Source of the DNA: UKL13-3 sp964392775
GTDB taxonomy: Bacteria; Bacteroidota; Bacteroidia; UKL13-3
Assembly (NCBI GenBank): GCA_964392775.1
Contig: CAYMRD010000001.1
Location: 124,001-188,000 of the forward strand
Length of the DNA: 64,000 nucleotides
Direction of reading: 5' to 3'
The notes under the pieces are model-generated. The model worked only from the letters and a program-made list of their open reading frames with translations, searched no databases and was not told the origin of the DNA. A program made the translations under genes and the position numbers. Of the stretch, positions 24,675 through 35,800 are shown in pieces (the stretch's first letter is position 1; the number at the start of each line of letters is the position of its first letter).

Positions 24675-26348
24675 ATGAGCGACAATAAAATTATATTCTC
24701 GATGGCCGGTGTGAGCAAGATTCATCCGCCACAAAAACAAGTGCTTAAAAATATCTATCTCTCGTTTTTTTACGGAGCTAAAATTGGAGTATTGGGTCTT
24801 AATGGTTCGGGTAAATCAAGTTTGCTGCGCATTATTGCCGGGGTTGATAAAAACTTTCAGGGAGAGGTTGTATTCGATAAAGATTATAAAATTGGTTTCT
24901 TAGAGCAGGAGCCCCAATTAGACGAAACCAAAACGGTATTGGAATGTGTGAAAGAAGGTGTTCAGCCGATTGTGGATTTGCTGGCCGAGTTTGATGTAAT
25001 CAACGATAAGCTTGCCGACCCGAATCTGGATTCGGATGAGATGATGAAAATTATCGACCGTCAGGCTGTGGTGATGGAATTGCTGGATCAAAACGATGCA
25101 TGGGAACTGGATACCAAACTGGAAAAAGCAATGGATGCCTTGCGTTGTCCGGAGCCTGATCAAATGGTGAATGTACTGTCGGGTGGAGAGCGCAGACGTG
25201 TGGCTTTATGCCGTTTGTTATTAAGCAATCCTGATATCTTGTTGCTGGATGAGCCAACCAATCACCTGGATGCCGAGAGCGTGGACTGGCTGGAGCAGTT
25301 CCTTAAAAACTTCCCGGGTACGGTTATCGCTGTTACCCACGACAGGTATTTCTTAGATAATGTAGCCGGATGGATTCTGGAGCTGGACAGAGGCGAGGGT
25401 ATTCCTTGGAAAGGAAATTACAGCAGTTGGCTGGAGCAAAAATCAAATCGACTGGAAGCGGAAGAGAAACAGGAAAGCAAACGAACCAAAGCCCTCAAAC
25501 GTGAGTTGGAGTGGGTGCGTCAGGGGCCTAAAGGCCGTCAGGCAAAAGGTAAAGCGCGTTTAAATGCGTATGACAGAATGTTGAGTGAGGATGTTAAAGA
25601 GAAAGAACAACAAATAGAGTTGTTCATTCCGGCAGGTCCACGCCTGGGTGATGTGGTGATTGAAGCCGAAAATGTGAGCAAGGCTTTTGGCAATAAATTA
25701 TTGTACGAAAACCTCAATTTCAAATTGCCTAAAGGAGGTATTGTTGGTATCATCGGCCCGAATGGTGCAGGTAAAACTACCTTGTTCCGTTTGATGCTGG
25801 GATTGGATAAGCCTGATACCGGAACCTTTACCGTGGGTGAAACGGTGAAGACCGCTTATGTGGATCAAAGCCACAAAGATTTATTACCTGAAAAGTCGGT
25901 ATTTGAAGTTATCAGTGGTGGCACCGAAACTATGATTGTGGGTGATAAGCAGGTGAATGCACGTGCCTATATTTCAAAGTTTAACTTTAGCGGAAACGAC
26001 CAAAGTAAAAAAGTAGGAGTATTGTCGGGTGGAGAGCGCAACCGTGTACATCTGGCTATGACCTTAAAAGAAGGCGGTAACGTGTTGTTGCTCGATGAGC
26101 CTACCAATGATATTGACGTAAATACGTTGCGCTCACTGGAAGAAGCCATTGAAAACTTTGCAGGTTGTGTGGTTGTTATTTCCCACGACAGGTGGTTCAT
26201 CGACCGTATTGCAACACATATCCTGGCTTTTGAAGGCGACTCTCAGGTGTATTTCTTTGAAGGAAACTATACCGATTACGAGATTAACAAAAAAGCCCGT
26301 TTGGGTGATGTAGGTCCGCATCGTGTAAGGTTTAAAAATATAAGCTAG
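24675..26348 (+). CDS. ettA: EttA-type ABC-F translation factor
   Basis: A 557-residue ABC-F protein without membrane segments. The first nucleotide-binding domain has GLNGSGKSSL, signature LSGGERRRVAL and LLLDEPTNHLDAESVDWLE. The arm and linker include EAEEKQESKRTKALKRELEW. The second has GPNGAGKTTL, LSGGERNRVHLA and LLLDEPTNDID. The catalytic Glu is present in both. Length and the bacterial EttA pattern match the energy-dependent translational throttle, which binds the ribosomal E site and senses ATP/ADP. Start and stop agree with the family. Confidence 0.93.
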   Translation: MSDNKIIFSMAGVSKIHPPQKQVLKNIYLSFFYGAKIGVLGLNGSGKSSLLRIIAGVDKNFQGEVVFDKDYKIGFLEQEPQLDETKTVLECVKEGVQPIVDLLAEFDVINDKLADPNLDSDEMMKIIDRQAVVMELLDQNDAWELDTKLEKAMDALRCPEPDQMVNVLSGGERRRVALCRLLLSNPDILLLDEPTNHLDAESVDWLEQFLKNFPGTVIAVTHDRYFLDNVAGWILELDRGEGIPWKGNYSSWLEQKSNRLEAEEKQESKRTKALKRELEWVRQGPKGRQAKGKARLNAYDRMLSEDVKEKEQQIELFIPAGPRLGDVVIEAENVSKAFGNKLLYENLNFKLPKGGIVGIIGPNGAGKTTLFRLMLGLDKPDTGTFTVGETVKTAYVDQSHKDLLPEKSVFEVISGGTETMIVGDKQVNARAYISKFNFSGNDQSKKVGVLSGGERNRVHLAMTLKEGGNVLLLDEPTNDIDVNTLRSLEEAIENFAGCVVVISHDRWFIDRIATHILAFEGDSQVYFFEGNYTDYEINKKARLGDVGPHRVRFKNIS

Positions 26349-26460
26349 GTTACTGTTGATTGTGTTAATTATGGTTTTATGTTGATTGTGTAGAGGAAAA
26401 ATCTTGATACATAATTCACATAATTAACAAACTCAACACAATTAACATAATCAACATCCA

Positions 26461-26862
26461 ATGAACAAAATAGAACACTTAGGTATTGCCGTCAAAGATG
26501 CAGCCGCTTCCATCGAAGTATTCAATAAACTGTTCAATACCACTCCGTATAAAACAGAGCCTGTTGAATCGGAACATGTGAATACCGTTTTTTACCAGGT
26601 GGGGCCCAATAAAATTGAGCTGTTGGAAGCGACTCATCCCGACAGTGCCATTGCGAAATTCATCGAGAAAAAAGGTGAAGGCATTCACCATATCGCTTTT
26701 GATGTAACGGATATTTATGCAGAGATGGAACGTTTGAAGTCGGAAGGTTTTGTATTGCTCAACGAGGAGCCTAAACAAGGAGCCGACAATAAGCTGATTT
26801 GTTTTGTGCATCCCAAGTCGAGCAACGGTGTGCTGATTGAACTCTGTCAAGAGATAAGGTAG
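26461..26862 (+). CDS. mce: Methylmalonyl-CoA epimerase
   Basis: A 133-residue vicinal oxygen chelate protein that converts (S)- to (R)-methylmalonyl-CoA, a step between propionyl-CoA and succinyl-CoA. Metal-binding residues are in IEHLGIAVKD, VNTVFYQVGPNKIELLE, GEGIHHIAFDV and the closing NGVLIELCQEI. The length is normal. It follows EttA in the same direction after 112 bp of A/T-rich TTAACA repeats. The next step, methylmalonyl-CoA mutase (a B12 enzyme), is not in the window, but it links functionally to the B12 uptake locus. Confidence 0.93.
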   Translation: MNKIEHLGIAVKDAAASIEVFNKLFNTTPYKTEPVESEHVNTVFYQVGPNKIELLEATHPDSAIAKFIEKKGEGIHHIAFDVTDIYAEMERLKSEGFVLLNEEPKQGADNKLICFVHPKSSNGVLIELCQEIR

Positions 26863-27033
26863 AAGTTTGAGGTTCGGGGTTTGACGTTCACAAGCTGCTT
26901 AGAATGGACATCATGCACATAGATACCATCAACAAGGTAAATGATGGATATTGAAAACAAGTGCCCACACGATTAACATATTTAACGGGTCAACATAATT
27001 AACATACTCAACATATCAACTAATAATCACCCC

Positions 27034-27041
27034 TATATTTG
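27034..27041 (+). promoter_or_regulatory. -7 box for the DEAD-box helicase
   Basis: TATATTTG at 27034-27041 is a perfect -7 element 60 bases before the ATG at 27101. A TTTG -33 element is not clear. Confidence 0.5.
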
Positions 27042-27100
27042 CCTAATTCTCAACAGGTATTTTCTACATCTTAAATCATATATCCTAAATCCTACATCTC

Positions 27101-28441
27101 ATGACCTTCGACCAGCTTAACTTAAACAACCCTTTACTCAAGGCACTGGCCGATTTGGAATATATTGCTCCAACCCCGGTGCAAATCGAGTCGTTACCCG
27201 CTATTATGTCGGGGCGCGATGTGGTTGGAATTGCACAAACCGGAACGGGTAAAACCTTTGCGTATTTACTGCCCATTATTCGTCAGCTAACCTATAGCGA
27301 CCAAAAACATCCACGTGTGGTGATTTTGGTACCTACCCGCGAGCTGGTATTGCAGGTGGTGAGTGAGGTTGAGAAGTTAACATCCTATAGTTCGGTACGG
27401 GTAGGGGGAATTTACGGAGGAGCCAATATCAATACCCAAAAACAAATGGTGTTTAACGGGTTGGATATTTTGGTAGCCACACCGGGCCGTTTGGTAGACT
27501 TAGCCGTGAATGGAGCCGTGAAGCTAAAAAATGTACAACGTTTGGTGATTGATGAAGTGGATGAAATGCTGGAGCAGGAATTTCGCAAGCAGCTTACAAC
27601 CATTTTGGATTATTTGCCGGCCAAACGTCAGAATATTTTGTTCTCGGCTACGCTTACCGGAGAAGTATCGAATTTGATTCAGGGATTTTTTAACAATCCG
27701 GTTCGTATAGAGATTGCGGCTCATGGTACTCCTTTGGAGAAAATTGTACAGTTGGGCTATGAGGTTCCGAATTTTGGAACCAAGGTAAATTTGATGGAGC
27801 ATTTGCTCAATACCGATGAGGCCATGAGCAAGGTGTTGGTGTTTGTTTCCAAAATTAAAATTGCCGACAAGTTGTATGAGAAGCTTGCGTATCTGTATCC
27901 TAAAGAAGTTGGGGTATTGCATTCGCGCAAATCGCAGAACATGCGTATTGATGCACTCAAACAATTTCAATCCAATAATTACCGGGTATTAATTGCAACC
28001 GATGTGGCCGCACGCGGACTGGATATAACAGACATCACGCACGTTGTTAATTTCGATGCCCCACAATCACCCAATGACTATTTGCATCGTATTGGCCGTA
28101 CCGGTCGTGTGGGGAAAGATGGTATAGCCATCTCTTTTATGAACGAAGAGGAAGAAGCATACATACGTGCTGCCGAAGCTGTGATGAAAAAGGAACTTTC
28201 CATCCTGCCCTGGCCTGATGCCGTTGAATACTCCAACGAGTTTAGCGAAGAAGAGAAACCCATTTCAAAAGGTAAGAACTACCTTAAAGGTTTGAAACGG
28301 GTTGAAGGAGGAGCGTCCTTCCATCAGAAAAAAGAGAAAAACCTCAAAGTGAATTTGGGCGGTTCATACAAAAAAACCGGAGGAAAAAAACAATCGGTGA
28401 ACCGTAATGTATTGCGCAACAGGAGCAAGCGGAATAAATAA
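27101..28441 (+). CDS. DEAD/DEAH-box RNA helicase
   Basis: A 446-residue ATP-dependent RNA helicase. Motifs in order: Q motif (PTPVQIESLP), I AQTGTGKTFAYL, Ia PTRELVLQ, Ib TPGRLVDL, II DEVDEM (Val instead of the usual Ala), III FSATLTG, IV VLVFVSKIKIADKL, V VLIATDVAARGLDI and VI HRIGRTGRVG. A basic C-terminal tail (GKNYLKGLKRVEGGASFHQK and further Lys/Arg) could bind RNA. It probably remodels rRNA or cold-shock structures in the cytoplasm. A -7 box lies 60 bases upstream. Confidence 0.92.
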   Translation: MTFDQLNLNNPLLKALADLEYIAPTPVQIESLPAIMSGRDVVGIAQTGTGKTFAYLLPIIRQLTYSDQKHPRVVILVPTRELVLQVVSEVEKLTSYSSVRVGGIYGGANINTQKQMVFNGLDILVATPGRLVDLAVNGAVKLKNVQRLVIDEVDEMLEQEFRKQLTTILDYLPAKRQNILFSATLTGEVSNLIQGFFNNPVRIEIAAHGTPLEKIVQLGYEVPNFGTKVNLMEHLLNTDEAMSKVLVFVSKIKIADKLYEKLAYLYPKEVGVLHSRKSQNMRIDALKQFQSNNYRVLIATDVAARGLDITDITHVVNFDAPQSPNDYLHRIGRTGRVGKDGIAISFMNEEEEAYIRAAEAVMKKELSILPWPDAVEYSNEFSEEEKPISKGKNYLKGLKRVEGGASFHQKKEKNLKVNLGGSYKKTGGKKQSVNRNVLRNRSKRNK

Positions 28442-28624
28442 ACAGACCGGGTTGTTCGATATGTCAACCTTTACCGGTACACTTCCAGACGAACTTCTGC
28501 AATTGAATTTTTTTTAAGGCATAGTCTGTAAAATCGTATTAGCCCCAAACATTGGAAGCGTTAATGCTCACGTAACCCGTTTGGTTAAAGAAACCGAAGA
28601 GCGACTTGTTAACAATGTGAGATT

Positions 28625-29422
28625 TCAGTCATTACAGCACAAAATCGGAATCCCATACGGATTCACCAGAAAGTTTTCTTTGTCGCCTACGCCAAATACC
28701 ACTTCATCTTTCGAAACAGTAGACATGAGGCTAATGAGCGAGATGTTTTCTGTAGAAGCAAATTCAAGTGTTTGACGCGAAAATCCTGCTGAGATAATCT
28801 TGAGCTCATCCAGTTTTTTTGAGTATGGAACCTGATGTTCTTCGAAATACTGGCGGATCAAATTTCTGTTTTTCTCCATCAGGTGATCACCTGAGTCAAA
28901 ATCATCCCGGTCTATTTCATACACCACAACTTCGGCACCCAGGGCTTTGGCAAGGGAAGCCGTTTGTCTTACTTTGATGTTAAAATCAGGGTGAGGTCCT
29001 ATAGGCATCAATATTTTATTGATTTCGGAGAAGTTGATCTTATTGTTCTCCTGAATCACAATTGTTGGATAGTCGATTGTTTGCACCAGTTTTAGAATAT
29101 GTGCTCCAAACAAATGTTGGAACATCCCTTTGATGCCATGCGTGCAAATAATCACCAGATCGGGCTCTAATTTTTTGAGCAGGGAAGGTACTGCGGTAAA
29201 CAAGGTTCCAACCCCAATTACGGCTTCGGTTTTTACTTTACAGGTTGCATGTTCTGTAATAAAGTTAGAGAGTGCCTGCTCAGCTTGTGCTGATTTGTCG
29301 GGAGTATCAACAATATTCACAACGCTGATTGCTGCTCCGTTTTTTGATGACAGAAGGCATGCCTGTTTCAGAGCGGTTTTGGATCCCTCTGTAAAGTCGA
29401 TGAGTACAACAATCTTTTTCAT
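28625..29422 (-). CDS. Universal stress protein, two-domain
   Basis: About 265 residues when started at the second Met (MKKIVVLIDFTEGSK), which aligns to the Usp start. Domain 1 (residues about 1-130) has VIICTHGIKGMFQHLFGAHI, an altered ATP loop. Domain 2 (about 135-265) has KILMPIGPHPDFNIKVRQTA and ends GIPILCCND. It is convergent with the DEAD helicase. It is a second Usp protein in the window and is more diverged than the one at 23674. Confidence 0.8.
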   Translation of the reverse strand: MKKIVVLIDFTEGSKTALKQACLLSSKNGAAISVVNIVDTPDKSAQAEQALSNFITEHATCKVKTEAVIGVGTLFTAVPSLLKKLEPDLVIICTHGIKGMFQHLFGAHILKLVQTIDYPTIVIQENNKINFSEINKILMPIGPHPDFNIKVRQTASLAKALGAEVVVYEIDRDDFDSGDHLMEKNRNLIRQYFEEHQVPYSKKLDELKIISAGFSRQTLEFASTENISLISLMSTVSKDEVVFGVGDKENFLVNPYGIPILCCND

Positions 29423-29490
29423 ACGTTGATTTTTTAACAAAGATTCAGTAAAAAAAAGCGGATTTCTGAATGTAATTATGGGGTAACTGG

Positions 29491-29916
29491 TTAAAATACG
29501 TATCTAAAGTTTACACCTGCCCGGTCCCAGTAAAAATCGGTTGACTCGATGATGCGCAAAGTTGGGCGCCAATCCATTCCCAGTGCAAATGGCGCTCCTT
29601 TAAAACGGTATTCAAGACCCAGCTCTGAACTTGCGCCTAAGTGAAAGGGATCGTGTATGTATGCAAACGCACCCACACCCGCATACCAGTTAAGACCTTT
29701 ACTTCCAAGTGGCATGTACAATACATCACATAAAGCTTCAAGGGCTACGCCATTTCCAAATGAGATGTTGGCATGGATACGCCCGGCTTTATTGCCAAAA
29801 ACGGCATCCACAGCAGCAGTGCCGCCAATATTATTTCCCAATCTTACCCCAATCTCCTGAGCGCTGCAGAGAGAGGTTAAGCCAATAAACGCTGATAAAA
29901 GAAACAGATTTTTCAT
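29491..29916 (-). CDS. Small outer-membrane beta-barrel protein
   Basis: About 141 residues when started at the Met of MKNLFLLSAFIG, which gives a signal peptide ending at CSAQ. The mature chain is beta-rich with alternating aromatic residues (YAGVGAFAYIHDPFHLG, GLEYRFKGAPFALGMDWRP) and ends with the typical Phe (GVNFRYVF). This is the pattern of a short OmpX/OmpW-like barrel or porin-family protein in Bacteroidota. It lies 68 bp before the Usp gene on the same strand, so it may be cotranscribed. The exact function is not known. Confidence 0.7.
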   Translation of the reverse strand: MKNLFLLSAFIGLTSLCSAQEIGVRLGNNIGGTAAVDAVFGNKAGRIHANISFGNGVALEALCDVLYMPLGSKGLNWYAGVGAFAYIHDPFHLGASSELGLEYRFKGAPFALGMDWRPTLRIIESTDFYWDRAGVNFRYVF

Positions 29917-30060
29917 AATAAGGTGGTTTTGTTTGAGCAATCTACAATTTTATATCGAAAGCAAATAGTGTTATTGCTTCAAAAAAAATGGCATTAACGA
30001 TTAATCAATTTTAAACATAAATTTGATACTGTACACATAAAAAAGTGTAGCCTAAACAGT

Positions 30061-31248
30061 ATGATGCCTCTCTCAGTTAGTAATAAGCAGGTTTTCAGGT
30101 TAGCAGCAGTGATTGTTGTTGTGCTGGTATTATCACTGGTACCCGCACCGTTGTTGCCACCGCATCATTTTGCAGAAATTTTGCAGTCACAATTTGGATT
30201 GGGCTGGAAAGCGTCCTACTTCCTGGCCGTAGTTGGACTTCAATTTGCTTTTTACTGTTCAATAGGAATATTGTCGGCATTTGTTGTTAAGCGCGGTGTT
30301 ACGCTTAGAGAGCGTTTGTTGCAAATGATGATAGTTCCTCTGACAGTTGTTGGTTTGGCTATTTTGATACGCTCCTATAAATTGGGGCATTGGCCGGTTC
30401 TGATACATGTTTCTACAATTGTCGGAATCACGGCTTGTTTCATTGGCGTGTGGATTGGGTTGGGTATTCTTTATCAGCGCTGGAAGTTTATTGTATTGAT
30501 TGTACCAACCCTGCTGGGTGTATCTGTTTGGGGATTGTTGGGTAGTGGTATGAGTGCCACGTTAACCAGGTCAACAGAAGTACATTTGCAGCGATTGGTA
30601 GCTGCCGGTTCACACATACCTGCCGGTGATGCCCGGTTTGGCGCCTTGATGCGCATTGCATTTTCGCGAGTTGCCAATGAGGGCGAAAGTGAGATTCAGC
30701 ATAACCGCGCTGCGATACTGGCTTTGGGAATTGCTTTGGGGGATGAGAACATCGCCAGATTTGTGGGTTTGGATTCTGAAAGCAAGCTGCTCAAAGATGC
30801 AGCGTTGCTGCGTGAAGGTACAACGATACGTGAACGTGAAGACTGGCCCCGGCATTTTTGCGTAAGTGCTTCACTGGCCGTATTAGAGAATCCGCTTATC
30901 AGCGATGCCGGTGGTCTGATAAAAGAACAGCTTGATGCCCTGACGAAAGGGAGTGGTTTTTCTTTTTGTGATATTGCGGCCGACCGGGCAGGTGTGCGTT
31001 TTGCCGAGGCTGCTACTTACTCTGAGCGGGATGCCATTGCAATGCAGGATCTTTTGCAAAACAGATTAAGTACAAGTAATTTTTTGCCGGCCGTGGCTGA
31101 TTTGCCCGAGAATCTTACAACAGAGCAGTTTAGCAATATATACGGTTCGGTGGGCAGTGACTCATACCAGTTAGTGATTGATGAAATCGAAAGACGGCTG
31201 GATAGCAGCATTGCACTTTCACCTCTCCATTCCGGTAATACCCCATGA
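30061..31248 (+). CDS. Membrane protein, unknown function
   Basis: A 395-residue protein. The N-terminal half (residues about 10-170) has five hydrophobic segments, such as FRLAAVIVVVLVLSLVPAPL and FLAVVGLQFAFYCSIGILSA. The C-terminal half is soluble and helical with many Ala and Glu (for example AGVRFAEAATYSERDAIAMQ). No known catalytic motif is visible. The soluble half would face the periplasm or cytoplasm. No family is recognised; it may be a membrane-anchored regulatory or envelope protein. The downstream gap of 83 bp leads to a methyltransferase on the same strand. Confidence 0.6.
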   Translation: MMPLSVSNKQVFRLAAVIVVVLVLSLVPAPLLPPHHFAEILQSQFGLGWKASYFLAVVGLQFAFYCSIGILSAFVVKRGVTLRERLLQMMIVPLTVVGLAILIRSYKLGHWPVLIHVSTIVGITACFIGVWIGLGILYQRWKFIVLIVPTLLGVSVWGLLGSGMSATLTRSTEVHLQRLVAAGSHIPAGDARFGALMRIAFSRVANEGESEIQHNRAAILALGIALGDENIARFVGLDSESKLLKDAALLREGTTIREREDWPRHFCVSASLAVLENPLISDAGGLIKEQLDALTKGSGFSFCDIAADRAGVRFAEAATYSERDAIAMQDLLQNRLSTSNFLPAVADLPENLTTEQFSNIYGSVGSDSYQLVIDEIERRLDSSIALSPLHSGNTP

Positions 31249-31331
31249 TTCATAAGCAAAATCATCAGGGAATTGCTGTAATTACTCAAAAAGAGTGTTG
31301 ATTTACATTTTATTTCAATTGCTTTTATACC

Positions 31332-32510
31332 ATGTTGCACTCCGTTCAATATCTCGATTTTATTCAAACAGCATTAACCGAAAATACATTTGTAAAGCTG
31401 TCGTTGTCCAATTACAAAGGGACTGAAGAAGGTCTGAAGAATTGTTATATCAAACGCATCATCATCAAAAATGAAGACAGGCTGAGTTTTACCTACCGGT
31501 ATCAAACCAAAGATATTGTTAAGAATTATACTTCAACGGAAGCTCTTAAAGTTATTGCAGATTTAGTTGGCTTCCCGAAGTTTCGTATTTCCAATCTGTT
31601 TACCACCAAACAAGATGTTGTGCTGGAGTTTTTATCGGCTGATAAAACAGGTTTACGAAAACTTAAACCTGCACATACTACGGTGCCTTCATTGGAGCAC
31701 AATACGGCTAAAAACAGGTTGATACCTGCCACCGGTAAATCCTATCTGCATCAATTAAAGATTACTGATGACAAAGGGCAGGTGCATAAAAATGCTCAGG
31801 ATAAATACAAACAAATAAACCATTATATAGAGCTGCTGAGTCCGCTATTGAAAGGATTGCCGGCTTATCCGGTTTTAAACATAGCTGATATGGGTGCGGG
31901 CAAAGGATACTTAACCTTTGCGTTGTATGATTATATCACCAATGAGTTGAAACAACAAGCAACTGTAAAAGGAGTGGAGTATCGAAAAGATTTGGTGGAG
32001 TTGTGTAATGGCATTGCACAACAATCCAACTTTACAGGATTGCAGTTTGTGCAGGGAACGATTAATGATTATGATGCAACACATACCCACGTACTCATCG
32101 CACTTCATGCATGTGATACTGCTACGGATGATGCCATTCAAAAAGGAATATCAGCCGGTGCCGATTTGATTGTGGTAGCACCTTGTTGCCATAAACAAAT
32201 CAGAAGGGAAATTGAAAAACACAAAGTTCAAAATGAACTCGACTTTTTAACCAAACACGGTATTTTTATGGAACGTCAAGCCGAAATGGTTACTGACGGT
32301 TTACGCTCGCTGATGATGGAATACCATGGATATTCAACCAAAGTTTTTCAGTTTGTATCGGATGCGCATACCCCCAAAAATGTGATGATTGTGGGGGAGA
32401 AGAAGTTAAAAACGCCTCAGCAAAAGGAAGCCATTTTAGTCAAGATAGCTCAGGTTAAATCCTTTTTTGGGATTGAACAACATTACCTCGAATCGGTTTT
32501 GGGGATGTAG
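31332..32510 (+). CDS. SAM-dependent methyltransferase (PF13679-like)
   Basis: A 392-residue cytoplasmic protein. The N-terminal third (residues about 1-160) is of unknown fold and charged. The central part carries a Rossmann SAM site: NIADMGAGKGYLTFALYDYI, then KGVEYRKDLVELCN, LIALHACDTATDDAIQKGIS and DLIVVAPCCHKQIRRE. The CCHKQIR segment is the usual catalytic/metal Cys region of this methyltransferase group, annotated as possible RNA or protein methyltransferases. The substrate is not known. A MITE-like element follows the stop. Confidence 0.8.
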   Translation: MLHSVQYLDFIQTALTENTFVKLSLSNYKGTEEGLKNCYIKRIIIKNEDRLSFTYRYQTKDIVKNYTSTEALKVIADLVGFPKFRISNLFTTKQDVVLEFLSADKTGLRKLKPAHTTVPSLEHNTAKNRLIPATGKSYLHQLKITDDKGQVHKNAQDKYKQINHYIELLSPLLKGLPAYPVLNIADMGAGKGYLTFALYDYITNELKQQATVKGVEYRKDLVELCNGIAQQSNFTGLQFVQGTINDYDATHTHVLIALHACDTATDDAIQKGISAGADLIVVAPCCHKQIRREIEKHKVQNELDFLTKHGIFMERQAEMVTDGLRSLMMEYHGYSTKVFQFVSDAHTPKNVMIVGEKKLKTPQQKEAILVKIAQVKSFFGIEQHYLESVLGM

Positions 32511-32816
32511 TATCACAGGGTTGAAATGCGTATTGTCCCCTCTGTATCCAAGCCTAAAGGGAGTTCCGGGCGCAAGCTTTTAGAAAGAGTGCGGTTGGTT
32601 CCTTTCAGGGGCAGGGGTGTGGGATGCCTCTTGGTGCAGGGTACGCGAGGGCAGTTAACATCTTCCCGGGTCACTAAAGTTTATCATACAACTTAATAAA
32701 TGCTTCTGTAATGGATGCGTAATTTGTAGAATAATATTTACAAAATATGGTTGCCGGTGGAGTGTTTTTTGTAAAAAGGGGTATATTCGTTTTAAAAATC
32801 ATTAATAATTATTACT
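32511..32816. repeat. MITE-like element copy 1 (32520-32677)
   Basis: The gap between the methyltransferase and the large T9SS gene contains a degenerate copy of an intergenic element. It shares CCTAAAGGGAGTTCC, TTTTAGAAAGAGTGCGG and GCGAGGGCAGTTAACAT with the copies at 57433 and 59609. No gene is seen here. Confidence 0.65.
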
Positions 32817-35800
32817 ATGAGAGGAAAACACTTATTTACTTTTTTAATGGTGCTTTGGGGCGGAATAATGATGTCCCGGGCGCAGGTTAACGTTTTGTCA
32901 GACAATGGGAATTATTCGGCAGTTTATACTACGCTGAAGGAAGCTTTCGAATCGATCAATACCGGAGTACATACGCAAGACATTGTGATTACAATCACAG
33001 GTTCAACCAGCGAACCGGGTACTGCGGTACTTAATGCCAGCGGAACAGTAACGGGATCTGGAACGGCCAACTATTCATTCGTTACCATTTCTCCCAGCGG
33101 AGGAGACTATACCATTAGCGGAACTGTTGCCGGAGCTCCTTTAATTGATTTGAACGGGGCCGACAGTGTAAAAATTGATGGGTTAAATACGGGAGGCAAT
33201 TCACTGACTATTGAGAATTTGTCAACCGCTAATACCGCTAACACATCAACCATCCGGTTTATCAATGATGCCACCGGTGATACCATTACCAATTGTACTA
33301 TTTTAGGTTCTAATACCTTGATTTCGTCAGCAGCAGGGGGGGTTATATTTTTCAGCACTACCACGGGTACTACCGGAAATGATAATAATGCGATTATAGG
33401 TTGCGATATCGGGCCTGCAGCAGCCGGTTTTCCTGCTAAAACCATTCATGCTTTAGGCACAAGCACTAACGCAACCACACTTAATAGTGGAATATTGATT
33501 CAAAACTGTTTGATACATGATTATTTTAGTGCAGGAGTATCTCATGCAGGTATTTCTCTCTTGGCCGGTAATACTGGTTGGGTAATTGACAATAATAAAT
33601 TTTACCAAACCGCTGCCCGCACAATAACGTCAGCAAGTGTTATTCATTCAGGCATAACCGTGAATGGAAATACTCAGGGCAGTAACAATAACCTCAAAAT
33701 TACAAATAATACCATCGGTTATGGCAGCTCAGATGGTATTGGCATGGACAGTATCTCGACAACGGCTACGTCAGCTCAGTTTATCGGAATTCATTTTGTT
33801 TCAGCAACTACTACAACCGCTGCCACCATTCAGGGTAATACCATTACCGCTATTAGATTGACAGGGAATGCAGGGGGAGCTACTTCAGTCGCTTCTCCAT
33901 TTATGGGAATCTATATTGCTTCGGGTGTTGCTACTATAACAGGCAATACCATTGGCAGCCAAACCGAAACGGACGCTATTACTTTTACGAGTACCAATGC
34001 CGGTACGAATGCGGAATGTATTGGTATTCATGTTACGTCTCAAAATTCGGGTCATATTGTATCTAATAATTTAATTGGAGGTATTACTGCTTCCAATACC
34101 AATAGTGCAACAAGGGCTGCTAGTATAACAGGTATTAGAACCAATGCCTCCACAAACTATAGTATCACAATTACAAACAATATTGTTGGCGGAACCGTAG
34201 CAAATTCTATTCAAAGCACTACGGCAGCAGCGACCACACCACTACCATCAACCGTTATCGGAATCTCTGTGCCAGGACCTGTCGCAACAATTACAGGTAA
34301 TACTGTTCGTAATTTAACATCGGCATCAATATCAACAGGTGCAACAATTAGTAATACTTCGGTTATTGGTATTGCAAACAGTGGAGTATCTGCCATAAGC
34401 AATAATACCGTTTACGGATTAACCAATACAGCAGCAACGGCTGCCACTGTGGTAACGGGTTTATTTAATACAGGTGGTACTGCTGTTACCATGAATCGTA
34501 ATATTATTCATTCCCTGAACAATACGAGCACTGCCGGAATCATTCATGGGATTTTTATCGGTAATGGTCCCACAACTTGTTCAAACAATATGATACGTTT
34601 GGGTATTGATACCACTGGAGCGGATATTACCAATAGCTTACAGATTAATGGTATTTATGAAACAACAGGAGCCAATAATATTTATTATAATTCAGTATAT
34701 ATAGGCGGAACCAATGTTGATGGAGCCAGTACGTATGCATTTAACAGTACAGTGGCCACAGGTGCCCGTAATTATATCAATAATATCTTTATGAATGCCC
34801 GCTCTAACGGAACCGGAACCGGAACCGGAAAGCATTATGCCGTAAAGGTTGGTGGAGCGGTAGTGAATCCTTTAGGCTTAACCATGAAAAATAATCTGTT
34901 TTATACAAATGGAATAGGAGGGATGTTCGGTTCATTTAATGGCAGTGATATTGAACATTTGAGTGCATGGCAGGCTGCCGTAGGAGGTAATATTGCTTCA
35001 GGTTTTGGCGATCCTCAGTTTTTAGCGCCAACCGGCAATGCCGCTACAGTTGATCTTCATATTGACCAGACAGTATCTACCCCTGTAGAAGGAATGGGTG
35101 CTGTAATTGCTGTAGTTACCACTGATTATGATATGACTGCAAGAAACTCCGGTACACCGGATATAGGAGCCGATGAAGGATCTTTTACACTGATGGATGT
35201 GTACGCACCTGTCATCACCTATACCAAATTGTCAAACCATAATTCCACCACGGTTAGAACAGTTAGCAGTTTTGCAGCCATTACCGATATCAGTGGTGTA
35301 AATACAACTGCCGGAACCAGGCCAAGATTGTATTTTAAAAAATCGCAGCATGCCAATACCTATGCTGACAATACCAGTTTGACTGATGGATGGAAATATG
35401 TGGAAGCAACCAACGTTTCTTCGCCATTTAGTTTTGATATTAACTATTCGTTGATTTTTGGCGGAACGGTATCTGTTTTAGATACCATACAGTATTTTAT
35501 TACTGCGCAGGATAATATGGCATCCGTTGCGATTAATGCCGGATCATATACTGCCATACCCACAAGCGTTGCTTTAACAGCCGCCAGCTTTCCGATACAG
35601 GGGACGTTAAATTCGTATCTGATTTCGCCAAATGCGCCTTTGTCAGGAGTGATTCCGGTGGGTTCAGGAAACACCTACACAACACTAAATGCAATTACTG
35701 CTGATTTAGCTTTAAGGGGAATTGATGGTTCCGTTCTGATAGAATTAACAGATGCGGTATATACATCACCGGCCGAAACTTTTCCAATTGTGTTTGGGAA

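Noticed and set aside
26349..27033. Many TTAACATAATCAACA-like repeats around the epimerase gene
   Set aside because: They are low-complexity A/T-rich runs common in Bacteroidota gaps; periods and boundaries are irregular and no element edges are visible.
27101..28441. Val in the DEAD motif (DEVD) as a sign of inactivity
   Set aside because: The catalytic D and E are intact and the Ala position tolerates substitution, so it is noted only as a variation.
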